A DNA stretch of 64,000 bases from JAHFTY01 sp964584785 (GCA_964584785.1 CAZPBY010000026.1:1-64000), one strand, 5' to 3'; shown: positions 24,531-33,171, counted from the stretch's first letter. Numbers and translations are program-made. The notes: generated by a model not told the origin, from the sequence alone.

Positions 24531-25871
24531 ATGGCGGCGAAGCGGATTGTCATCGTCGACGACGAGCCGAATATCGGCCTTTCACTCCAGCTCATATTGG
24601 AGCGCGAAGGCTATTCGGTGTTGATCTGTCATTCCGCGACGGATTTTCGCTCACGCAGTGCGGCGCAGCGTGCGGAGGCCTATCTGCTCGATGTCCGCCT
24701 TCCTGACGGTAACGGCATCGATCTTTTGCGCGCTCTTCGCCAAAGCGATAATCGCGCGCCGGTCATCATGATTTCGGGTCACGGCACGATTGCGGATGCC
24801 GTCGAGGCAACCAGAGCCGGCGCATTCGACTTCCTCGAAAAGCCTCTGGCCCGAGACAAAGTCCTGGTCGTCGTCAAGAACGCGATCGAGCAGTCGAACC
24901 TGCGCAGGGAAAATGAGCGGTTTCGCGAAATGGTCGGTGACGGGCCGAAGATGATCGGAGGCAGCGAAGCATTCAAACACGCTGTTGAACAGGCGACTCT
25001 CGTGGCGCGATCCGACGCCCGTGTCCTTCTGCTTGGTGAATCCGGGACAGGCAAGGAATTGCTTGCGGCCCACATTCATCACGAGAGTCCGTTTGCCTCG
25101 GGTCCGTTCATCAAGGTCAATTGTGCGGCCATTCCCACGGAGTTGCTGGAGAGCGAGCTGTTCGGTCATGAAAAGGGCGCGTTTACCGGAGCCACGTCCA
25201 CTCGCCGGGGCAAGTTCGAGCTTGCGGACGGCGGCAGTATCTTCCTGGATGAGGTTGGCGACCTGCATGAATCTTCGCAGGCGAAGCTGCTGCGGGTGCT
25301 TCAGGAGGGCGAGTTCCAGCGTGTCGGCGGCGAGCAGACTGTACGCGTGACGGTTCGAGTCATCGCGGCGACGAATCGCGACCTTGCCGATCTCGTCGAT
25401 CAGAATAAGTTCCGCGAGGATTTGTACTATCGGCTCAGCGTGGTACCCGTCCGCGTGCCGCCTTTGCGTGAACGGCCCGAGGACGTGCGATCACTGGCCG
25501 AATACTTTCTGGACGAGTTTTGCGCTCGCAATAACTTCAAGCCAAAAAGAATCGCCGAAGATGTGTTTCCGATACTGCAGTCTTACGCTTGGCCCGGAAA
25601 CGCCCGCGAGCTTCGCAATACGATCGAGCGCATGGCGATCCTTGCGAACGGTGACCGGATCGTTGCGGATGCCGTGCCGCTCGAAATCCGGCTTGACCGG
25701 ACCACTCCGTCAACGCTGCAGCAGGCGCGCGATATCGCCGAGCGTGATCGCATTCTGGAAGCCCTGGAACAGACGAATTGGAACGTTTCCGCTGCCTCCC
25801 GCGTCCTCGGCATCGAAAGAACAAATCTCCACAAACGCATCCGAACCCTTGGCCTGACACGCGAAAAATAG
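24531..25871 (+). CDS. NtrX/NtrC-family sigma-54 response regulator
   Basis: A 446-residue activator. The receiver has IVDDEPN and the phosphoacceptor in LLDVRLPDGNG. The AAA+ core has Walker A GESGTGKE, the sigma-54 contact loop GAFTGA, Walker B SIFLDEVGDL and the R-finger region. A Fis-type helix-turn-helix closes the protein (NVSAASRVLGIERTNLHKRI). With the upstream kinase it forms a complete NtrYX-like system whose targets are not visible here. Confidence 0.93.
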   Translation: MAAKRIVIVDDEPNIGLSLQLILEREGYSVLICHSATDFRSRSAAQRAEAYLLDVRLPDGNGIDLLRALRQSDNRAPVIMISGHGTIADAVEATRAGAFDFLEKPLARDKVLVVVKNAIEQSNLRRENERFREMVGDGPKMIGGSEAFKHAVEQATLVARSDARVLLLGESGTGKELLAAHIHHESPFASGPFIKVNCAAIPTELLESELFGHEKGAFTGATSTRRGKFELADGGSIFLDEVGDLHESSQAKLLRVLQEGEFQRVGGEQTVRVTVRVIAATNRDLADLVDQNKFREDLYYRLSVVPVRVPPLRERPEDVRSLAEYFLDEFCARNNFKPKRIAEDVFPILQSYAWPGNARELRNTIERMAILANGDRIVADAVPLEIRLDRTTPSTLQQARDIAERDRILEALEQTNWNVSAASRVLGIERTNLHKRIRTLGLTREK

Positions 25872-25923
25872 CGCGTGAGTGCTACTATGCTGTCGCGTTC
25901 ATTCGGGTTCGATAGAAAGAATC

Positions 25924-26505
25924 ATGAAACGTGTTTGCGTCTTTTGCGCATCCAGGCCGGGCGCCCGCGCCGTGTATGTCGAGGCTGCCCGATCGATGGG
26001 ACGCGCGCTGGTTCGGCGTGGCGTCGGACTCGTCTATGGCGGCGGTTGCATCGGGCTGATGGGCGAACTCGCGGACGCCGTGATGGCCGGCGGTGGTGAC
26101 GTCACCGGCGTGATTCCACAGGCCCTGGTCGCACGGGAAGTCGCTCACCACGGTGTCACTGAACTCTTGATCGTGCGGTCGATGCACGATCGGAAAGCTC
26201 GAATGGCCGATCTGTCCGACGGCTTCATCGCGCTGCCCGGCGGTTTCGGAACGTTTGAAGAGTTTTGCGAAGTTCTCACCTGGGCACAATTAGGACTGCA
26301 CCAGAAGCCTTGTGGGATTTTGAACGTCGAAGGCTACTATGATCCACTTCTGGCGCTCTTTGATCGGTCGGTGAAGGAAGGCTTTCTTCATCCGATCAAT
26401 CGCCAACTCGTTCTGCAGTCGGCGGACGCGGATGCGCTGCTCGACATGTTGTTCGCGTACGAGGCGCCTGCCATCGTGAAATGGATCGATAGCGAGGAAT
26501 CATAG
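25924..26505 (+). CDS. LOG-family nucleotide phosphoribohydrolase
   Basis: A 193-residue protein of the LOG ('lysine decarboxylase') family, known for releasing bases from nucleoside 5'-monophosphates such as cytokinin ribotides. Motifs are YGGGCIGLMG near residue 37 and the signature LPGGFGTFEEF with arginine and glutamate in place. Length is typical. The ATG at 25924 is preferred over an in-frame upstream codon because the core begins immediately (KRVCVFCASRPG). The next gene begins 1 base after its stop. Confidence 0.9.
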   Translation: MKRVCVFCASRPGARAVYVEAARSMGRALVRRGVGLVYGGGCIGLMGELADAVMAGGGDVTGVIPQALVAREVAHHGVTELLIVRSMHDRKARMADLSDGFIALPGGFGTFEEFCEVLTWAQLGLHQKPCGILNVEGYYDPLLALFDRSVKEGFLHPINRQLVLQSADADALLDMLFAYEAPAIVKWIDSEES

Positions 26506-26506
26506 A

Positions 26507-26896
26507 ATGCCGCGAGCTTTGTTGACGTTGTCGGTTCTGCCGCACCGTTATGCAATTTGCCGCCTCGACTCCGGAACGGCTCCGCCGCTGTGGGCAATGC
26601 AGGGCACGTTCTGGTCGATCATCCGGACTGCGGACGAAACGTCGATCGTTTGTATGGAAAGCAGTGTTCCGTCGGACATTCTCCACGAGGGCGGATGGCG
26701 TCTCCTGAAATGCGAGGGACCGCTGGATTTCGCTCTCACCGGAATCATGGCTTCGATCGCGGAGCCGCTGGCCGATGCCGGAGTGTCCATCTTCCCGCTT
26801 GCCACTTACGACACGGATTACGTTCTCGTCAAAGACACGCAGCTCGACTCGGCAGCGCGCGCTCTCATCGATTACGGACACGTCGTCCATGTCTGA
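26507..26896 (+). CDS. ACT-domain protein, CASTOR/ACT_7 type
   Basis: A 129-residue protein with two ACT-like halves. Visible motifs are FWSIIRTADETSIVC in the first half and ECEG-like CEGPLDFALTGIMAS with ISIFPLATYDTDYVLV-type sequence in the second, as in the amino-acid sensing ACT_7 family. Likely a small-molecule (amino-acid) binding protein. It is sandwiched between the LOG and methyltransferase genes and overlaps the latter by 8 bases. Confidence 0.82.
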   Translation: MPRALLTLSVLPHRYAICRLDSGTAPPLWAMQGTFWSIIRTADETSIVCMESSVPSDILHEGGWRLLKCEGPLDFALTGIMASIAEPLADAGVSIFPLATYDTDYVLVKDTQLDSAARALIDYGHVVHV

Positions 26897-27608
26897 AGTC
26901 CCGAAGTTGTATTCGGATCTGGCGTCCTGGTTTCATCTGCTGACACAGCCGGAGGACTACGCCGAAGAAGCCGAGTTTGCTCGAAAGCTCCTCGCCGAAT
27001 CGATGACGTCGATGCCGCGCACCGTCCTGGAACTGGGCGCCGGCGGCGGCAACAACGCCTTTCATTTGAAACGATGGTTTGCGATGACGCTCACGGATGC
27101 ATCCGATGCGATGCTGGACAACAGTCGACGGATCAATGTGGAGTGTGAACACGTCGCCGGCGATATGCGGATACTGCGTCTCGACCGCAAATTCGACGCG
27201 GTCTTCATTCATGACGCGATTACGTACATGCTCACGGAAGACGATCTGCGCTCAGCCATGAAAACCGCATTCGTGCATTGCCGGACCGGCGGCGCTGCGT
27301 TGATCATGCCCGATTACCTTCGAGAAACGTTCCGGCCCGGTGTGCATCACGGCGGTCATGACGGCGACGGCCGTTCGTTGCGTTACTTCGAGTGGACATT
27401 TGATGCCGATCCGGGCGACACGGTCTACACGGTGGATTTCGTGTACATGCTGAGGGAGGCGGCAAATCCGGTGCGCGTCGTCCACGACCCGCATACCTGC
27501 GGCCTGTTCCCGCGCGATCGCTGGATTCAGTTAATGGAGGAAGTGGGTTTCGGCAAACCGGCCATGATCGCGGATCCCTGGGGCCGCGAAGTCTTCCTTG
27601 CGCGGTGA
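26889..27608 (+). CDS. SAM-dependent methyltransferase
   Basis: A 239-residue class I methyltransferase with motif I VLELGAGGGNNAF near residue 45, an acidic residue after strand 2 (LTDASDAML) and motif IV-like DAVFIHDAITYM. Substrate unknown. The frame is open upstream; ATG at 26889 overlaps the ACT gene and gives the family-like start. It is the last gene before a long perfect palindrome that separates it from convergent glnS. Confidence 0.85.
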   Translation: MSEVPKLYSDLASWFHLLTQPEDYAEEAEFARKLLAESMTSMPRTVLELGAGGGNNAFHLKRWFAMTLTDASDAMLDNSRRINVECEHVAGDMRILRLDRKFDAVFIHDAITYMLTEDDLRSAMKTAFVHCRTGGAALIMPDYLRETFRPGVHHGGHDGDGRSLRYFEWTFDADPGDTVYTVDFVYMLREAANPVRVVHDPHTCGLFPRDRWIQLMEEVGFGKPAMIADPWGREVFLAR

Positions 27609-27618
27609 GGAGATAATC

Positions 27619-27738
27619 CGGTCAGGTGCATTTCACGTTGGACACTGGACATGCCAACATTTGAGATATTCAGACGCAGCATCCTAAATATCTCAAATGT
27701 TGGCATGTCCAGTGTCCAACGTGAAATGCACCTGACCG
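27619..27738. repeat. Perfect 52-bp inverted repeat with 16-base loop
   Basis: Arm 27619-27670 (beginning CGGTCAGGTGCATTTCACG) is exactly complementary to 27687-27738 (ending CGTGAAATGCACCTGACCG), with loop 27671-27686. All 52 positions pair. It lies between two converging genes and is visibly more AT-rich than its surroundings. It could end transcripts from both sides or be a palindromic miniature mobile element; perfect arms of this length suggest recent arrival or strong upkeep. Confidence 0.95.
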
Positions 27739-27784
27739 AATATGCAGGAAGCGTTTACTGAACTTGCTTACCAGGCGTCTCGGA

Positions 27785-29482
27785 TTAGCTCTTCTTCAAA
27801 CCTTTTTCAATTTTGGCCCACGTATCGCGAAGGGTCACCGTTCGGTTGAAGACCAGCGCGTTGGCTTTGCTGTCGGTATCGACGCAGAAGTAGCCCATGC
27901 GTTCGAATTGGAATCGATCGCCGGCGCTTGCGGTTGCCAAACTCGGTTCGAGTTGAGCGGCCGGCAACACTTCCAAAGAGTTTGGATGGATATATTCCGT
28001 AAAGTCCCGGTCGCCTTCATCGGGATTTTCTTCATGGAACAATCGATCGTACAAACGCATTTCGGCCGGAATCGCATGCTGCGCAGACACCCAGTGGAGG
28101 GTTGCCTTCGGTGACCGCTTATCCGGCGCGTCTCCGCCACGCGTGGCGGGATCATACGTGCAGCGCAGTTCAACGATTTCTCCGGACGCATCCTTAACGA
28201 CATTCGTGCACGTGACGAAATAAGCGTAACGCAGCCGAACCTCGCGTCCGGGCGATAGACGGAAGAACTGCTTCGGCGGATTCTCACGAAAGTCATCGCG
28301 TTCTATATAGAGAACTCGTGAAAACGGGACCTTGCGTTTCCCCATCACGGGATCTTCAGGATTGTTGACAGCGTCGAGTTCTTCACTCTGTTCCTGCGGA
28401 TAATTTTCGATGACGACGCGGAGCGGCCGAAGTACGGCCATGACTCGCGGCGCGTGTCTGTTCAGATGATCTCGAACGGCGGATTCCAGCTGTGCCACGT
28501 CGATGGTTGTTTTGCGTTTGGCGACGCCAACCGATTCGGCAAAAGTACGGATCGCTTCCGGTGGGAACCCCCTGCGGCGCATGCCGCTGATTGTGGGCAT
28601 GCGTGGATCGTCCCAGCCGTTGACGTGATTGTCCGTGACGAGCGCCAGCAGCTTTCGCTTGCTCATGACGGTGTACGTCATGTTGAGCCGGGCGAATTCG
28701 ATCTGTTGAGGCCGGCTCGGTACCGGAAGTTGATCGAGGAACCAGTCGTACAGCGGCCGGTGATCCTCGAATTCCAGCGTACAGAGCGAATGCGTGATGC
28801 CTTCCAGGGCGTCGGAAATCGCGTGCGCGAAGTCGTACATCGGGTAAACGCACCACTGCGATCCGAGGCGATAGTGTTCCTGATACTTGATGCGAAAGAT
28901 CACGGGGTCGCGCAAGTTGACGTTGCCCGACTTCATATCGATCTTGGCGCGAACCACGTGCCGTCCTTCTTCAAATTCACCCGCTCGCATCCGCTCGAAC
29001 AGGTCCACGTTCTCTTCGATGGGCCGCGTGCGATATGGACTCTCGCATCCCGCTTCGGTCAGTGTCCCGCGGTGTTCGCGAATCTCATCCGCCGTCAGGC
29101 TGTCGACGTAAGCCTTTCCGTCCCTGATCAGCTGCATGGCGTAGTCGTAGAGCCGTCCGAAGTAATCGGACGCGTAGTAGAGGCGGTCGTCCCAATTGAA
29201 ACCGAGCCACTGAACGTCCCGCTTAATCGATTCTTCGTACTCGACCGTTTCCTTGGCGGGGTTCGTATCGTCGAAGCGAAGGTTGCAAAGTCCGTTGAAC
29301 TCGTTCGCGATCCCGAAATTCAGGCAGATGGATTTGGCGTGACCGATATGAAGGTATCCGTTCGGTTCGGGAGGAAAACGCGTGTGCACGCGCCCGTCGT
29401 TCTTGCCGGCCTTCAGGTCATCAATGACGCGGGTCCGGATGAAATCCAGACCAGACGTGCTTTCCCAATCGGGGCTTTTCAT
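27785..29482 (-). CDS. glnS: Glutaminyl-tRNA synthetase
   Basis: A 565-residue class I synthetase charging tRNA-Gln directly. The HIGH motif is in PPEPNGYLHIGHAKS near residue 42, and the KMSKS-type loop is MSKRKL. The segment ICLNFGIANEFNG and the C-terminal beta-barrel anticodon-binding part (RDDFRENPPKQFFRL) are GlnRS-like rather than GluRS-like. Its presence implies tRNA-Gln need not be made by GatCAB amidation alone. Convergent with the methyltransferase gene. Confidence 0.96.
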   Translation of the reverse strand: MKSPDWESTSGLDFIRTRVIDDLKAGKNDGRVHTRFPPEPNGYLHIGHAKSICLNFGIANEFNGLCNLRFDDTNPAKETVEYEESIKRDVQWLGFNWDDRLYYASDYFGRLYDYAMQLIRDGKAYVDSLTADEIREHRGTLTEAGCESPYRTRPIEENVDLFERMRAGEFEEGRHVVRAKIDMKSGNVNLRDPVIFRIKYQEHYRLGSQWCVYPMYDFAHAISDALEGITHSLCTLEFEDHRPLYDWFLDQLPVPSRPQQIEFARLNMTYTVMSKRKLLALVTDNHVNGWDDPRMPTISGMRRRGFPPEAIRTFAESVGVAKRKTTIDVAQLESAVRDHLNRHAPRVMAVLRPLRVVIENYPQEQSEELDAVNNPEDPVMGKRKVPFSRVLYIERDDFRENPPKQFFRLSPGREVRLRYAYFVTCTNVVKDASGEIVELRCTYDPATRGGDAPDKRSPKATLHWVSAQHAIPAEMRLYDRLFHEENPDEGDRDFTEYIHPNSLEVLPAAQLEPSLATASAGDRFQFERMGYFCVDTDSKANALVFNRTVTLRDTWAKIEKGLKKS

Positions 29483-29536
29483 AAGTGATAAGCGATAAAT
29501 CTTAGCATAGACTTTCGCTTACGACAGGGAGGCCAC

Positions 29537-30280
29537 ATGAAGACGTTCATCCGCGCGGTCATCATCGTCATCATCACCGTACCGCTGGCGCTTTCCGGCA
29601 GGCAGCAATTGCCGTGGGATCCGCCATCGACGTTTTCGATTCTCGGTTATGACCCCGATACCGGCGAGGTTGGCGCGGCAGTCCAGTCGCGCGTGTTCTC
29701 GGTTGGAAACGGTGTCTTGTGGGCCGAAGCCGGAGTCGGCGCCGTGGCGACGCAGGCGATCGTGGATGTCAGCTATGGACCGCAGGGAATTGATATGTTG
29801 AGAAAAGGAATAGCGCCCAAAGACATCATCAAGGGCATTCTCGATCACGATCCCGATCCGCGGCCAGTCGACTGGACTAAGCAGGGACGTCAGTTCGCCG
29901 TCATCAATGCGAAAGGTGAAGTCGCCGCGTACACCGGACCCAAAGCGACCGAATGGGCGGGCGACAAGCAGGGGAAGTACTGCACGGCGCAAGGAAACAT
30001 TCTCGCCGGAGAAGCCGTTGTTTCGAATATGGTGAAGGCCTTCGAAAGCACCACGGGTCACATTTCGCTTCGCTTGCAGGCTGCGATCGAAGCAGGGCAA
30101 GCGGCAGGCGGCGACAAGCGTGGCATGCAGTCGGCGTCGATGATCGTCGTCAAGAAAGACGCGGGCGTCTGGTTGCACAACGACGTCGTGCTGCGACTTC
30201 AGGTTGACGACAGTACCGATCCGATCAAGGAAATGAGGCGGCTCGTTGAAATGGCTGCGCGCCAGCGCCGCCGCGGTTGA
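29537..30280 (+). CDS. Secreted DUF1028-family protein
   Basis: A 247-residue protein with an N-terminal hydrophobic signal (FIRAVIIVIITVPLAL). The DUF1028 pattern is evident: TFSILGYDPDTGEVGAAVQS, GVGAVATQAIVDVSYGPQG and the central AAYTG with CTAQGNIL. The family has an Ntn-hydrolase-like look and its role is uncertain. A GGGAGG site precedes the ATG. It overlaps the SLOG-GNAT gene by 4 bases if that gene uses its TTG start. Confidence 0.88.
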   Translation: MKTFIRAVIIVIITVPLALSGRQQLPWDPPSTFSILGYDPDTGEVGAAVQSRVFSVGNGVLWAEAGVGAVATQAIVDVSYGPQGIDMLRKGIAPKDIIKGILDHDPDPRPVDWTKQGRQFAVINAKGEVAAYTGPKATEWAGDKQGKYCTAQGNILAGEAVVSNMVKAFESTTGHISLRLQAAIEAGQAAGGDKRGMQSASMIVVKKDAGVWLHNDVVLRLQVDDSTDPIKEMRRLVEMAARQRRRG

Positions 30281-31374
30281 CAGAGATGCGCCGGAAAGTT
30301 GTGACCGTCGTCGGCGATGGTGCCAATGCGCATCGTGATCGAAGCGCAGTCATCGGTGAATGGATTGCCCAAAGCGGCTATCACCTGCTGACCGGCGGTG
30401 GCGGCGGCGTCATGGCTGCAGTTACGGAAACCTTCGTTGACAGCATGGGACGCGAAGGAGTTGCTGTCGGCGTCGTTCCGGGAATCGTCACTCCGCGTGA
30501 GTACAGTCTTCGGTACCGGACTAAAGGTTCCGCATATCCGAATGCTTCGGTAGAAATTGCAATCTATACCCACCTTCCGGGCGACGATCCCGAAGGCGAA
30601 CGAAGTCGAAATCACATCAATGTGCTCTCGGCGGATCTGGTTGTCGGGCTGCCTGGCGGCGTCGGCACGCATGCCGAGATTCAGCTGGCGAAACGATACG
30701 GTAAGCCCGCGCTGCTTTTTCTTCTTGATGGCGATGTCATCTGGGGGCGAACCGTCGGCGATCTGGCGCGGGAAGGCTTCATGATTATCAGCAGCTTTCC
30801 GGAACTGATGGAAATCGGCAATCGCATTCTTCGGCCCGAACACATCGACAGGCCGCCGGTTCGCCTGCCGTTGGAACGATGCGCCGTTCGGTCATGGCGT
30901 TGGATCGACGCGGAACCGCTTCAACATCACGCGAACAATCGCAAAGTGTGGCGCAACCTTCACGATTTTTTCCCATCGCCATACACCATGCACGATGCTC
31001 GGCGATGGCTGGCGCGCTGTTTGAGTGCCCCGCAAGAGACCGCCTTTGCGATCGACGTGGAAGGCAGGTGTGTGGGGGGTATCGGGTTTGTGATCAAACC
31101 GGGCCCGTCGGCGCGCTCCGTCGAGGTGGGGTATTGGCTTGGCGAAGAGTACTGGGGGCGCGGCCTGGCGACGGAGTCGACGCGCGCGCTGTCGGAATAC
31201 ATACTGGAGCAGTATCCCGAGGTCTGCCGCCTGTTCGCGCAGGTGTTTCCCTGGAACACCGCGTCGATGCGGGTACTCGAAAAAGCGGGGTACACGCGGG
31301 AGTGCATCATGAGAAGAGCCGCCATCAAGGCCGGCGAAGTCATCGACATCGTTCAGTACGCCAGGATTCGCTGA
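30277..31374 (+). CDS. Fusion of a SLOG/LOG-like domain and a GNAT acetyltransferase
   Basis: A 365-residue two-domain protein. Residues about 5-190 form a Rossmann-like SLOG/LOG domain with LTGGGGGVMAAVTE and the signature GLPGGVGTHAEIQLA. Residues about 200-365 form a RimJ/RimL-type GNAT domain with VGYWLGEEYWGRGLATES (acetyl-CoA loop) and N-T-A-S-M-R-V-L-E-K-A-G-Y. Both domains look intact. The start is either TTG 30277 (overlap with DUF1028) or ATG 30286. It is followed 1 base later by an O-methyltransferase gene. Confidence 0.85.
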   Translation: MTEMRRKVVTVVGDGANAHRDRSAVIGEWIAQSGYHLLTGGGGGVMAAVTETFVDSMGREGVAVGVVPGIVTPREYSLRYRTKGSAYPNASVEIAIYTHLPGDDPEGERSRNHINVLSADLVVGLPGGVGTHAEIQLAKRYGKPALLFLLDGDVIWGRTVGDLAREGFMIISSFPELMEIGNRILRPEHIDRPPVRLPLERCAVRSWRWIDAEPLQHHANNRKVWRNLHDFFPSPYTMHDARRWLARCLSAPQETAFAIDVEGRCVGGIGFVIKPGPSARSVEVGYWLGEEYWGRGLATESTRALSEYILEQYPEVCRLFAQVFPWNTASMRVLEKAGYTRECIMRRAAIKAGEVIDIVQYARIR

Positions 31375-31375
31375 T

Positions 31376-32044
31376 ATGAGCGCACAAGAGTGGACCGCCG
31401 TTGACGATTACATTAACGACACTCTGGTGAAGCCCGATGCAGCGCTTGACGCGGCTTTGCGTGATAGCGCGAAGGCCGGGTTACCCTCCATTAACGTCAC
31501 ACCAAATCAAGGCAAGCTTCTCCACATAATGGCGCGGATGCAAGATGCCAGACGGATACTGGAAGTCGGGACGCTTGGCGGATACAGCGCGATCTGGCTC
31601 GCTCGAGCGCTTCCTCAGGACGGAAGGTTGATCACTCTCGAGATCGATCCCAGGCATGCGTCCGTCGCCGCCGCAAACATCGAGCGAGCCGGCGTGGCCG
31701 CCCGCGTGGACCTTCGGCTTGGCCGCGCCCTGGATACGCTGCCGCGAATTGAAGCCGAAAGCGCCGGTCCGTTCGATCTGGTGTTTATCGACGCGGATAA
31801 ACCGAGCAACGCGGACTACTTCATGTGGGCTCTGAAACTCTCGCGTCCCGGAACTGTGATCGTCATCGACAATGTCGTCCGTGGCGGAAAGGTCATCGAT
31901 GCGGGAACTTCCGACGCGAACGTGCAGGGAGTGCGGCGCCTGAACGAAGTCATTGCATCGGAGCCGCGCGTTGTCGCCACCGCCATGCAAACCGTCGGCG
32001 GAAAAGGTTACGACGGCTTCTGCATCGCCTACGTCCTGTCTTAG
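31376..32044 (+). CDS. O-methyltransferase, caffeoyl-CoA OMT family
   Basis: A 222-residue SAM-dependent O-methyltransferase (Methyltransf_3). Motif I is RILEVGTLGGYSAIWLA, followed by LITLEIDPRHA and the metal/SAM-binding FDLVFIDADKPSN, then VIVIDNVVRGGKV. These residues support divalent-metal-dependent O-methylation of a catechol-like substrate; the substrate is not known. Third gene of the DUF1028 / SLOG-GNAT / OMT block. Confidence 0.92.
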   Translation: MSAQEWTAVDDYINDTLVKPDAALDAALRDSAKAGLPSINVTPNQGKLLHIMARMQDARRILEVGTLGGYSAIWLARALPQDGRLITLEIDPRHASVAAANIERAGVAARVDLRLGRALDTLPRIEAESAGPFDLVFIDADKPSNADYFMWALKLSRPGTVIVIDNVVRGGKVIDAGTSDANVQGVRRLNEVIASEPRVVATAMQTVGGKGYDGFCIAYVLS

Positions 32045-32161
32045 AGCATCACCGGCTTTGCACAAAAATCACTTGCCGGCAATAGCGACCTTCCGCTGTG
32101 GCATCGATCGATGGTACATTCCCAGAGTCATGAATTGACCGAATCGTTTTTGTTGGATTCA

Positions 32162-32174
32162 TGAAAACGATTCA
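32162..32174. promoter_or_regulatory. MetR-type operator upstream of the LysR regulator
   Basis: The dyad TGAAAACGATTCA fits the TGAA-N5-TTCA half-site arrangement recognised by MetR. It ends 10 bases before the regulator's likely ATG (32185), suggesting autoregulation. A wider dyad, GAATCGTTTT (32141-32150) and AAAACGATTC (32164-32173), overlaps it. Confidence 0.55.
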
Positions 32175-32184
32175 TGGAGTAGGT

Positions 32185-33171
32185 ATGAATCTGGATGTGC
32201 GTCATCTCGAAATGGTCCAGGCGATCCACGAGGATAAGACGGTCACCAAAGCCGCGACGCGGCTTCATGTGACGCAGTCGGCTCTGAGCCATCAGTTGCT
32301 CGGAATCGAAGAGAGACTTGGCGCTGCACTGTTTCGGCGCGTTGGAAAGCAGATGGTCATCACTCCCGCCGGCGAGCGCCTTCTAAAAGCCGGCGCGATC
32401 GTTCTCGCCGAACTGCAGCGCGCCGAGCATGATATCGCCAGCGACCAAACGCGCCGCGACGGCATCATCCGGGTGAGCACGGAATGCTATACCTGCTACC
32501 ACTGGCTTCCGTCGCACATCCGCGAGTTCAATACGCAATGGCCGCACGTCGAGGTCCGGATTGTTCTTGAGGCCACACACGAGCCTCACCGGGCATTGCT
32601 CGACGGAAGGATCGACGTCGGTATCGTGTCCAGTCACTGGAAAAACGCCAAACTCAGCTATGCGCCGTTGTTCAAAGACGAGTTGGTCGTGATTGCGAGT
32701 CCTCGCCATCGAATCGCGAACCTGCCGTTCGTCACTGCGGAGGACTTCCGAGGCGAACACCTGATCCTCTACGATGTCCCTCCCCAGAAGCTCACCCTGT
32801 TCCAGAATGTCCTGGTTCCGGCCGGCGTGAGTCCGCGCCTGGTGTCTCATGTCCAACTCACGGAAGCGATCATCGAAATGGTCAAAGGCGATCTCGGCAT
32901 CGCCGCGATGGCGTATTGGGCGGTTGCGCCGCATGTCCAGGCGGGAACAATCGCCGCGGTGCCGCTCACAAAACATGGATTGAGCCGTCAGTGGAGCGCC
33001 GCCAGGATTCGCGGCCGGTCGATGCCGGAGTACATCAAGAGTTTTGTCGGGCGGCTTCGGAGCGATCCTGTCCTGGAAGTAACCCGGATCAGCCGTCCGA
33101 GGCGCAAGCGAAGATCACGCGCGATTCCGGCAGCGGGTCAAAAGCCTGCGCGCCGGCAGGCCCTCCGTTGA
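32185..33171 (+). CDS. metR: LysR-family regulator, MetR-like
   Basis: A 328-residue LysR-type regulator. The winged helix has HLEMVQAIHEDKTVTKAA and VTQSALSHQLLGIEERLG, and the effector domain starts STECYTCYHWLP, close to the homocysteine-responsive MetR pattern (x-x-E-C-x-x-C-x-x-W-L). ATG 32185 is chosen because GGAG lies 5 bases upstream; an ATG at 32161 would place the operator inside the gene. The C-terminal tail is basic. No methionine-synthesis gene is adjacent, so targets are elsewhere. Confidence 0.85.
   Translation: MNLDVRHLEMVQAIHEDKTVTKAATRLHVTQSALSHQLLGIEERLGAALFRRVGKQMVITPAGERLLKAGAIVLAELQRAEHDIASDQTRRDGIIRVSTECYTCYHWLPSHIREFNTQWPHVEVRIVLEATHEPHRALLDGRIDVGIVSSHWKNAKLSYAPLFKDELVVIASPRHRIANLPFVTAEDFRGEHLILYDVPPQKLTLFQNVLVPAGVSPRLVSHVQLTEAIIEMVKGDLGIAAMAYWAVAPHVQAGTIAAVPLTKHGLSRQWSAARIRGRSMPEYIKSFVGRLRSDPVLEVTRISRPRRKRRSRAIPAAGQKPARRQALR

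Noticed and set aside
28454..29488. 344-codon plus-strand frame
   Set aside because: Antisense to glnS, whose HIGH and KMSKS motifs are intact.
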